Assembly: GCA_019136395.1 (NCBI GenBank)
Contig: JAGVUH010000153.1
Location: forward strand, 1 to 17,404
Direction: 5' to 3'
From: Gammaproteobacteria bacterium
Lineage (GTDB): Bacteria; Pseudomonadota; Gammaproteobacteria; Chromatiales; Chromatiaceae
DNA length: 17,404 nt
Program-made: the position numbers and the translations under genes
Shown: piece after piece, positions 1 to 6,900 of the stretch
Layout: each line of letters starts with the position of its first letter
Numbering within the stretch: position 1 is the stretch's first letter
Notes under the pieces: model-generated
Databases searched by the model: none
Seen by the model: the letters and a program-made list of their open reading frames with translations, nothing else
Told to the model about the DNA's origin: nothing

Positions 1-381
1 GGCTACAACGCGGCGAGTATCCGGGAACGTATCTACGCGAAGAGTGACAAGGAATCACCCATGGCGGGGGTGTTGCTCTACACGGCGGCCGCCGATTCCG
101 ATGGGACCCTCGGTGGACTCGTCGAACTCGGGAAATCCGAGAATCTGGGACGCTTGATCGAGCAGGCGCTGGATCGCGCCACCGTCTGCTCTTCCGACCC
201 CCTCTGCTCGGAACACAATCCCGGTGTCGATCGTTCGTTGCATTCCGCCGCCTGCCATGCCTGCACCTTCGTCGCCGAAACGTCCTGTGAACGTGGAAAT
301 CGTTATCTGGACAGGGCTCTGCTCGTAAAAACATTCGAGGCTGCCGACGCCGCTTTTTTCACTGGGCTCGGTTCTACCTAA
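1..381 (+). CDS. drmB: DISARM protein DrmB, C-terminal part (DUF1998)
   Basis: The reading frame is open from base 1 to the TAA at 379-381, so this is the 3' end of a longer gene cut by the window edge; the ATG at 61 is internal. The 126 visible residues match the C-terminal DUF1998 region of DrmB: a hydrophobic strand (GVLLYTAAADSDGTLGGL), a helix, then a cysteine cluster (CSSDPLC, CHAC, and one more Cys in ETSCERG) that is the presumed zinc site of the family. In DISARM, DrmB works with the helicase DrmA and a DNA methylase to restrict incoming phage DNA. The assignment rests on the DUF1998 pattern plus drmC directly downstream, 11 bp away. drmA and the methylase would lie left of the window and cannot be checked. 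A non-DISARM DUF1998 helicase partner is less likely because of drmC. Confidence 0.85.
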   Translation, partial: GYNAASIRERIYAKSDKESPMAGVLLYTAAADSDGTLGGLVELGKSENLGRLIEQALDRATVCSSDPLCSEHNPGVDRSLHSAACHACTFVAETSCERGNRYLDRALLVKTFEAADAAFFTGLGST

Positions 382-392
382 AGGATGCTCGG

Positions 393-1184
393 ATGGATGA
401 GCTTCTGGCGGTGATCGCCGAACTCGGCATAGAGTTGCATCCGGATCGTATCTTCACCGTCACGTCCAAGATCGAAACGCTCAGCTCCGTCGAGCAGTTC
501 GCTTTGGCCCGTCCGAGCTTTGGACCCAACGCGGACAAGGAGTTGGTGGGACGACTGGACCGCGCGTGGCGTAACAGCAAGGATACCCTTCCACGAGACG
601 TGGCGTCCGCTCTCAGGGGTGCATCTTCGGCGGCAATGCTGCAGGAAAGGCATGGGGCCATGGAATTGGTATGGACAGGCCCATCGACTGGTCAGGTTCC
701 GGTCCGGCACACCGAGCAGGTGCTCTGTGAAGTCATCGAGGCCGCTAAGAGACGATTGTTTCTCGTCAGCTTCGTCGCCTACAAGGTCGATTCGATAATC
801 CGGGCGCTCCGTGGAGCAATAGGACGCCAAGTTCAGATCAACTTGTTGCTGGAGTCGTCCGACAGGCATGGCGGGCGGGTGACATACGATTCCGTCAAGG
901 CCATGAAAAACATTCTCCCCTCAATGGAGGTTTACGTCTGGTCATCGGACATGAAGGTGCTGCCCGGACAGTTGTCGGGAGCCGTTCATGCCAAATGTGC
1001 CGTCGCCGACGGCGAACTGGCTTTCATCACCAGCGCGAATCTGACCTCTGCCGCGATGGAACTTAACATGGAGGTCGGCGTCCTCGTAAAGGGCGGTGAG
1101 CTGCCCTTCGAACTCCATCGGCATCTGGAAGCGCTCATTTCCACGAAGGTCATCGAAAGAGCAAACGAGGATAACGACCAATGA
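393..1184 (+). CDS. drmC: DISARM phospholipase D-like protein DrmC
   Basis: A 263-residue protein with one PLD-type HKD motif near the C-terminus: H199-x-K201-x4-D206, followed by the serine/asparagine pair of SANLT (214-218) and the downstream acidic MELNMEVG strand. The first half has a beta-strand leading to LVWTGP (92-97), typical of PLD-fold proteins with a single complete catalytic motif, which usually act as dimers. Length and layout fit DrmC, the PLD-family component shared by DISARM classes; known work places it in the locus without always being essential for protection. The ATG at 393 has an AAGGA Shine-Dalgarno at 381-385, 7 nt upstream, which overlaps the drmB stop by one base. 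The gene ends in an ATGA overlap with the next gene, so drmB, drmC and the ATPase gene are probably translationally coupled. No catalytic residue appears missing. Confidence 0.88.
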   Translation: MDELLAVIAELGIELHPDRIFTVTSKIETLSSVEQFALARPSFGPNADKELVGRLDRAWRNSKDTLPRDVASALRGASSAAMLQERHGAMELVWTGPSTGQVPVRHTEQVLCEVIEAAKRRLFLVSFVAYKVDSIIRALRGAIGRQVQINLLLESSDRHGGRVTYDSVKAMKNILPSMEVYVWSSDMKVLPGQLSGAVHAKCAVADGELAFITSANLTSAAMELNMEVGVLVKGGELPFELHRHLEALISTKVIERANEDNDQ

Positions 1185-1769
1185 ACGAGGGAATCGGAAC
1201 GGATGGCATTGCGGGCCACGACCATTACAAGATGACCGTGGATTTGAACGTCCTGGATCATCTCGGGATCAATCTCTACAGCAACATCGCCGCCGTGTTG
1301 ACCGAAGCGGTCGCCAACGCATGGGATGCCGACGCGGAGAGCGTCGAGATCGGTATTGATCCGGACGGAAAGTTCATCGAGATCAAAGACGACGGTATCG
1401 GAATGTCCATCGAGGACATGAACACCAAGTACCTCCGGGTCGGCTATCGTCGCCGGGACGAGAATCAAGAGACCGGTCGCACGACCGCCAAGGGACGCCC
1501 CGTTATGGGCAGAAAGGGCCTTGGCAAGCTGTCTCTGTTCTCCATAGCCAACACGACCGAACATTGAGGTTGTTTTCGCTCTTGGTGAGCCCATCGACGA
1601 GGAAGGGAGCAACCCGGAGCGATTGAAATCATCCATGGCGGCGATTTCGCCGGGCAGCAGAATCGTCCACTACGACTCTCTCTTCAGAGGAGCGCAGGAG
1701 GCGTATTCCGAGTTCCTGAAAAAGAGCGAGCAGCTCGACAAGCTGGAAAAAATCGTCGACAGGATATGA
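1181..1769 (+). pseudogene. GHKL (MutL/MORC-like) ATPase, internally deleted and frameshifted
   Basis: The first 128 codons (1181-1567) encode the start of a GHKL ATPase. The N-box is TEAVANAWDADA (E42, N46, D49), followed by the ADP-binding DDGIGM loop (70-75) and the glycine lid GRKGLGK (110-116), and then a stop. Full members of this group are several hundred residues long, so most of the ATPase fold and everything after it is absent. Immediately downstream, another frame (about 1563-1769) encodes 68 residues ending in LDKLEKIVDRI with a natural-looking helical C-terminus; it contains VVFALGEP and RIVHYDSLF. This resembles the end of a PD-(D/E)XK-type nuclease domain, but that is a weak inference. 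The simplest reading is an ancestral long gene that lost its middle and was rejoined out of frame near 1555-1565. MutL-like ATPases encoded beside Vsr and cytosine methylases are a described theme in restriction-modification loci. The 4-bp overlap with drmC puts it in the same transcript. Confidence 0.75.
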
Positions 1770-1795
1770 GCGGCGGGCACCGAGGATGAGCGGCA

Positions 1796-2269
1796 GTGGA
1801 TACCGTTGACAAAACGACACGTTCGAGAATCATGTCCAAGGTCGGTCAAAAAGACACCGGTCCGGAGATGAAGCTTCGAAGGTCGCTGCACAAAATAGGA
1901 CTGCGATATCTGCTTCACGACAAGAGGTTGCCGGGATCTCCGGATATCGTCTTCCCCCGGTTCAAGGCGGTCTTGTTCGTCCATGGCTGTTTCTGGCACC
2001 GCCACGGCTGCAAGGCGACCACGACGCCCGGAACCAACGTGGATTTCTGGCGCAAGAAGTTCGACGAAAACATCGCCAGAGACCGACGGGACATCGAAGC
2101 CCTCCATGATGCGGGCTGGAGAGTAGCGGTGGTCTGGGGGTGTTCGCTAAAAGGCAAAAGTGCCGACCCCGATGAGGTTGCGAGACTTGTGAGAGAATGG
2201 TTGGTGTCGAGGGAGAAGCACAAGGTTATATATCAAAAAGCCATTGCTGCCTCGATTCCTTCTGGATGA
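1796..2269 (+). CDS. vsr: Very short patch repair endonuclease (Vsr)
   Basis: A 157-residue protein, the usual length for Vsr (the E. coli enzyme is 156). It nicks 5' of the T in T:G mismatches produced by deamination of 5-methylcytosine and so accompanies cytosine-5 methylases. The landmarks fall one residue earlier than in the E. coli enzyme: E24, catalytic D50 in SPDIVFP, H63 and H68 in HGCFWHRH, and the structural zinc ligands C65, H70, C72 and C116 (WGCSLKG). All are intact. The N-terminal DKTTRSRIMSKV helix, which inserts into the DNA groove, is also typical. The start is GTG at 1796, because an in-frame TGA sits at 1787-1789; GAGG at 1782-1785 is a possible ribosome site. Its presence implies a C5-methylase in the same island, presumably left of the window, such as a class 2 DISARM methylase. 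No methylase is visible here. Confidence 0.93.
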   Translation: MDTVDKTTRSRIMSKVGQKDTGPEMKLRRSLHKIGLRYLLHDKRLPGSPDIVFPRFKAVLFVHGCFWHRHGCKATTTPGTNVDFWRKKFDENIARDRRDIEALHDAGWRVAVVWGCSLKGKSADPDEVARLVREWLVSREKHKVIYQKAIAASIPSG

Positions 2270-2281
2270 GGATATACCCAC

Positions 2282-3067
2282 ATGAGCTTCGATGAACAGC
2301 CGGTAGCCCAAGCGCCCATCGAGGCCCTATCGCCACCCCTCTACGAACGCTTCCGCACCAGCCGCACCCGCGATGAGGAGCTCGATTTTCTTAGCAAACT
2401 CGGCCTGGTCGCCCTGGATGACCAGGGCCAGTCCCATCCCTCGGTAGCCGGCATCCTCATGGCCTGCCAGGACCCCCGCGACTGGATGCCCAATGCCTTC
2501 ATCCAGGCGGTGGCCTATCACGGCACCTCGCTCCCCGCGCCCGGCAGCGGCTTTCCCTATCAATTGGATGCCCGTGACATCACCGGTCCCCTGGATGAGC
2601 AGGTCAGCGAGGCCTGCCGCTTCGTCGCCCGCAACATGAAAATCGGCGCCATCAAGACCATGGGGCGGCGGGATATTCCCCAGTACGACCTGACCGCGGT
2701 CTTCGAGGCCATGGTCAACGCTGTGGCGCACCGGGACTATTCGATCTATGGCTCCAAGATCCGTCTTCGGCTTTTCGCGGATCGGCTGGAGATCTACTCG
2801 CCGGGGACCATCGCCAACACCATGACGGTGGACAGCCTGATGTACCGGCAGGCCGTGCGCAACGAAACCCTGACCAGCCTCCTGGCCAAGTGCCCGGTAC
2901 CCTATGAGCTGGAATGGCTGGTGACCGACCGCCACACTTTCATGGACAAACGTGGGGAAGGGGTGCGCATCATTCTGGAGAACAGCGAGCGGCTGTCGGG
3001 CAAGCGGCCCGAGTACCGGCTGATCGACGATGCGGAGTTATTGCTGACGATCTTCGCCGCCGGCTGA
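2282..3067 (+). CDS. RecG-like C-terminal/AlbA_2-type ATP-binding protein, N-terminally truncated
   Basis: A 261-residue protein matching the C-terminal two thirds of the family described as RecG-like or AlbA/Schlafen-domain putative transcriptional regulators. The HATPase_c_4-type region is complete: FEAMVNAVAHRDYS (N-box like), the RLRLFADRLEIYSPG strand pair, and the family's C-terminal RPEYRLIDDAELLLTI. Family members normally start with an AlbA_2 (Schlafen-like) domain of well over 100 residues, which is absent. The protein begins at a position that is internal in relatives (FDEQPV). It has its own ATG and a GAGGA at 2268-2272 that overlaps the vsr stop, so it may still be translated. 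It shares the vsr frame, with only the stop and four codons between. Base composition becomes GC-richer here. It is probably a remnant left where the defence island joined older chromosomal or accessory DNA. Whether the fragment works is unknown. Confidence 0.72.
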   Translation: MSFDEQPVAQAPIEALSPPLYERFRTSRTRDEELDFLSKLGLVALDDQGQSHPSVAGILMACQDPRDWMPNAFIQAVAYHGTSLPAPGSGFPYQLDARDITGPLDEQVSEACRFVARNMKIGAIKTMGRRDIPQYDLTAVFEAMVNAVAHRDYSIYGSKIRLRLFADRLEIYSPGTIANTMTVDSLMYRQAVRNETLTSLLAKCPVPYELEWLVTDRHTFMDKRGEGVRIILENSERLSGKRPEYRLIDDAELLLTIFAAG

Positions 3068-3104
3068 GTGGCCCCGAGGCTGCGAAAAAGCCCGGGCAAA
3101 ATAT

Positions 3105-3434
3105 TCAGCTATCTTCAGGGTCATGGAGCCACGCCGGAATATCCCGGTGACTATGGAGAACGCGCCAGACATCAATATGATCGTGACGCTCCAGATAAAA
3201 AAATAGGTAGGGAAAACGCTTGAGCGGCCAACATCGCAGCCCTGGCAGATTTAGGGCCAAAGCGTAATGCGGGGAGCCCGTGGCAGGATGCTGGCTGATG
3301 TGCGCGAAGGCCCGTTCGAGGGCGGTGATGAAACCGCCGGCCACTTGAGCAGCCGCGTTATCGAGGAGAAAGTCAATCGCCTCGTCAATGTCCCGTGTGG
3401 CCCGTGTGCGCGGAATAACGGGCTTCGCCCTCAT
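3105..3434 (-). CDS. parE: RelE/ParE-family toxin
   Basis: A 109-residue protein with the ParE fold signature: N-terminal RTRATRDIDEAIDFLLDNAA helix, ALERAFAHISQHPATGSP turn, a hydrophobic strand and the terminal LKRFPYLFFYLERHDHIDVWRVLHSHRDIP strand-loop-strand. ParE toxins poison DNA gyrase; some relatives are mRNA-cleaving RelE types, and the sequence favours ParE. Translation starts with the ATG at 3434, which overlaps the antitoxin stop (ATGA), the standard antitoxin-first arrangement giving coupled synthesis. The gene is convergent with the RecG-like remnant, their stops being 37 bp apart. No disruption is visible. The exact cellular target cannot be told from sequence. Confidence 0.88.
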   Translation of the reverse strand: MRAKPVIPRTRATRDIDEAIDFLLDNAAAQVAGGFITALERAFAHISQHPATGSPHYALALNLPGLRCWPLKRFPYLFFYLERHDHIDVWRVLHSHRDIPAWLHDPEDS

Positions 3435-3682
3435 CCCTGCTGACCAGCAGCCAGTCTGTCGCTGACGCGTTGGCGCAGTTCCGCGAAGTAGTTGGCATCC
3501 GCTGGGTTTGCCGGCTCCGATGCCAGGCCGGCAACCAGCAAATCATGGAGTTGTTGGCGTTCACGGTCGTGACGAATCAACTCGCGGATGTATTCGCTAC
3601 TGGTGCCGAACCCCCGCAAACTGACTTGCTCGTCGACGAAGGACTTGAGGGTATCTGGCAGGGAAATGTTCATGGTGGTCAT
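3431..3682 (-). CDS. parD: ParD-type (ribbon-helix-helix) antitoxin
   Basis: An 83-residue protein whose MNISLPDTLKSFVDEQV start is the ribbon-helix-helix strand and helix typical of ParD/CopG antitoxins. GTSSEYIRELIRHDRER is the second helix, and the charged C-terminal tail (DANYFAELRQRVSDRLAAG) would wrap the toxin. Such antitoxins bind as dimers to their own promoter and neutralise the toxin by direct contact. Two starts are possible: ATG at 3682 (MTTMNISLP) or ATG at 3673 (MNISLP), the latter matching the usual family N-terminus. Neither has a clear Shine-Dalgarno. The candidate -10 box ends at 3689, so a transcript would start almost at the first ATG and be leaderless or nearly so. Confidence 0.88.
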   Translation of the reverse strand: MTTMNISLPDTLKSFVDEQVSLRGFGTSSEYIRELIRHDRERQQLHDLLVAGLASEPANPADANYFAELRQRVSDRLAAGQQG

Positions 3683-3688
3683 GACCGC

Positions 3689-3717
3689 AGACTAGATGCC
3701 TTGACAAAATTTGGCAA
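3689..3717 (-). promoter_or_regulatory. parDE promoter with overlapping operator palindrome
   Basis: Read on the minus strand, TTGCCA (3717-3712) and TAGTCT (3694-3689) are separated by 17 bp and fit a weak sigma-70 promoter just ahead of the antitoxin gene. The 17-bp sequence TTGACAAAATTTGGCAA at 3701-3717 is a near-perfect inverted repeat (7 of 8 pairs around a central A) covering the -35 box and most of the spacer. This is where ribbon-helix-helix antitoxins usually bind to repress their own operon. Promoter strength and binding are inferred. Confidence 0.5.
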
Positions 3718-3742
3718 GCCTATCGACCAAGACGCGTCACAG

Positions 3743-3800
3743 CCCGAATATCGGCTGGTCAACGATGCGGAGTTGTTGCTGACGCTCTCCGCTGCCGGCT
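3743..3800 (+). repeat. Diverged second copy of the RecG-like gene 3' end
   Basis: These 58 bases align without gaps to 3008-3065, the last codons of the RecG-like gene, with eight mismatches by hand count. The encoded residues PEYRLVNDAELLLTLSAAG correspond to PEYRLIDDAELLLTIFAAG. There is no upstream continuation of the gene here: the sequence before it is the parDE promoter. After the match the frame reads through (GGC TTA) where the first copy stops (GGC TGA). It is therefore a gene remnant in direct orientation on the far side of the toxin-antitoxin pair. The level of divergence means a paralogue or an old event, not a fresh target-site duplication. Confidence 0.75.
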
Positions 3801-3889
3801 TAGTCCTTATCCCCCTTATCTCCGGCCAGCGATCACGCCACCAAAGGCTTTCTGTTCACTTTCGGCGGCGGAGGCCGGGGTGAAATGAG

Positions 3890-3925
3890 GTGCGGGTGAG
3901 GGCTAAGTACCACCCTCGCCCGCAC
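3890..3925 (-). terminator. Stem-loop after the alpha-2-macroglobulin gene
   Basis: GTGCGGGTGAGGG (3890-3902) and CCCTCGCCCGCAC (3913-3925) form a 13-bp inverted repeat with one mismatch and a 10-nt loop, starting three bases beyond the minus-strand stop at 3929. The position fits a terminator for the large gene. The following minus-strand bases (CTCATTTC) give only a poor T-tract, so termination is plausible but not certain. Confidence 0.55.
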
Positions 3926-3928
3926 TTA

Positions 3929-6900
3929 TCACGGCCTTCTCCCCGGTATGACCTCCACCTTCCCCTCAGCCGTCCAGGCGCGCTGGCGGGGGCGGTACAT
4001 GTCCTCGACGGTGACGGCGGGCAGCAGGAAGCGGCCCGGGGTGACGGCGCGGACGCGATAGGCCAGTTGGAACTGGGCCGGGTCGTCGGCCTGGCGGTCG
4101 ACGGCGGCGACGAACCGGTCGGCGCGGAATTCCTGGTGGGCGCTGCCCTCCAGCAGGCCCAGCCAGGGGATGCCCTGGAGGTCGGCGGCACGAAGCAGGC
4201 TGGGGTTCTCGATCTCCAGGCCGGCGGGCAGGGGATCGTCCACCAGCAGGCGGGCGGCGCCGGGCTGGTCGGCGGTCACCGTCAGGATGGCGACCAGGCG
4301 CTGGCCCTGGGTGAGGCGATCGGGCTGAACACGCCGGCCCTCCTGGTCGTACCAGGCGCGCTCGATGCGGTAGCCCTGACCACCCGGGGGCGGGGCCAGA
4401 CGGGGGATGCCGGCAAGGGTGACCAGGATCTCCAGGGGCTGTGGACCCCGGTTGATCAGGGTCGCGGGACCCGTCGCCAGGTCCCTGGCCGCGAAGCGGC
4501 GGAAGAAGGGCCCCTCCGCCAGCCGGCCATCCACCTCCAGGCGCGGTTTGACGGCGCCCTGCATCAGGGCCTGGGCGGCGACCAGGAGCCAGGCCTGTTC
4601 CTGGGTGCTGAGCCGGTCGTCCAGGGCGCCCAACTGGTCGATGTGCTCCGCCAGCGCCTTGAGGTCGACGGCCTGGGTGGCGCTCTCGGCGGCCAGGGCC
4701 AGGAGGGCGGCGGCGTCGCGCAGATCGGAGCCGTAGTCGCGCCGCCAGCTCAGGCCGGGCTCGCCGCGGTTCAGCAGGGCCAGGGCGCTGGCGAAGGCGC
4801 GGTCGGCGCGGGGCCGGTCGCCGTAGAGGGCCAGGGCGGCGCCAAGCTGGGCGCGGGCCAGGGGGGTGGCGAAGGCATTGAGCTTGGCCTCGGCGTAGTA
4901 GCGCAGATCGCCGATGACGGCCCGGGCGTTGCGCGCCAGGACATAGAGGGCGTAGGCGACGTCCTCGCCGCCAGCCCGGGCGCCTGGCCCCTGGAGTGAC
5001 CCGGCCAGGACGCCGGTCGGATCGGCGTCGGCGCCCTCGCCGTTCTCATTTATATGGCTCGCACCCCCGGCCCCTTCCTCGCTGTCGTTTACATAGCCCT
5101 CACCCTCGGCACCCACTGCGTCTTTGGCTCCTCCGGCGCCCCCGGTACCTCCGAAATCTTGGCCGTAAACATCGCCGCCGCCGTCGCTGTCTCCCCCGCC
5201 AAAGTCCGCCGCATATGCCAGGCGGTTGCGCAGATTGTCCAGGGCCAGCTCAAAGGCGACCTGGGGCACCGCATGCCCCGCCTCCCGGGCCCGGGTGAGG
5301 AAATCGGTGACATAGGCATCCAGCCAGAAATCATCCCCGCCCGGTCCCCAAAGGCCGAAGCCGCCGTCCGATCCCTGCTTCCCGACCAGGTCGGTGATGG
5401 CGGCCTGGATGCGTGAGCCAGTCTCGGCGGGTCCGCGGCCCTGGCTGCCACCCCGAGCGCCGCCCATGCCGCCCGCAGCACTCATGCCGCCTATGCCGCC
5501 AGGGCCACTCGTGCCACTTAAGCCGCCCATGCCTCCCGATCCGCCCGTTTCACCAAGATCCCCGCCCAGGCCGCCCGTCAGGCCACCCGTTAAATCACCG
5601 CTCAGGCCGGCGGCCAGGGCGATCTGGTCCACATAGAGCAGCGGCAGGGCGCGGCTGGCGACTTGCTCGGCGCAACCGTAGGGATAGCGGTCCAGGGACA
5701 TGAGCAGCCCCGGCAGGTCCAAGCGGCCGGCGCCGCTGGCGGAGACCAGCAGGGCGGCGGAGTCGGGCTGGAGGTCCTGGAACAGGACCGGGGACAGGAC
5801 CAGACCGGGGCCACCGGGCTTGAGGGTCTCGACCTGGGTCAGGCGCTGGGCGGGGCGGTTGTCCCGCACTGGCAGCCGCAACCGCTTGACGATCTCCTGG
5901 CCGTCGGGGGTGCGCAGACGCGCGCGCAGGATGGCGTCGCCGCTGGCGAGGGCCCGGAGGGGGACCTCGATACGGGCGCGCCCGCCCGCGGTCAGCTCCA
6001 GTTCCTGCTGGGCGGCCTGGGCCAGTACCTCGATGGGCTGGTGACCCGGCTGTCGCCCCGCGATCTGACGGTCGTTGCCAGACAAAGACGGAGTGGGGGT
6101 ATTCCGCGAACCGTCGGCATTCCCGCGACCGGGGGCGTCCTCACGGCCACCGCCAGTCTCGGGTCCCCCGCCGGGCTGATCCGATCCCGTCTCCAGGCTG
6201 ATCGCTACCCGTCCCGCCGGCCCGCTGACATGGGTCAGCTCCAGCAGGGCGCGGGATTCATCCCCGGGGGCGAGGAAGCGCGGCAGGCTGGCCTGGATGA
6301 CGATGGGATCGCGCATCACCAGGTCCTGGGCCGCCTGGCCGACGCCGGTGGCGGTCCAGGCCATGGCCATGAGCTTGATGCGGGCCCTCCAGACGCACCA
6401 GGCCGCCATCGCCGCCGGAGCGGACCACCCCGGGGGCGCCCTGCATGCGGTCGATGAGCTGGCCGTAGAGGTCGCGGATCTCCATGCCCAGGCGACGCTG
6501 GCCGAAATACCAGGCGTCCGGGTCCGGGGCCGCGAAGCGGGTGAGGTTGAGGATGCCAACGTCCACCGCCGCCAGGGTCACGAAGGCCTCGGCGCCGGCG
6601 GGCAGGCCGGGCACGGACAGCTCCAGCTCCAGGGGCTGGCGGGGCGCCACCGGGCCGGTGGGCGCGACTTCCACCCGCAACTGGCGCTCGCCCGGGTCCA
6701 CCGCCGCCCAGGCCAGACCGATGGCGCGGCCGGGCATGCGCTTGGCGGCCAGGTCCATGGGCCGGTAGAGCAAGGCGGTGACATAGGCCCCGGCCCCCCA
6801 GTCGGCGGTGACCGGGATCTCCACCGTCGTCCCGCCGGCGGGGACCTGAACTTCCTGAATGGCCAGCAGCCGGTCGCCCAGGGCCAGGACCAGGGCGGTG

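Noticed and set aside
1..3800. Search for an integrase, transposase or tRNA attachment site bounding the island
   Set aside because: No such gene or site is visible in the window, so no mobile element is called. The left edge of the island lies outside.
3470..3883. Plus-strand 137-codon open frame across parD
   Set aside because: Its first part is antisense to parD and its last part is the RecG-like remnant. It is a chance fusion, not a gene.
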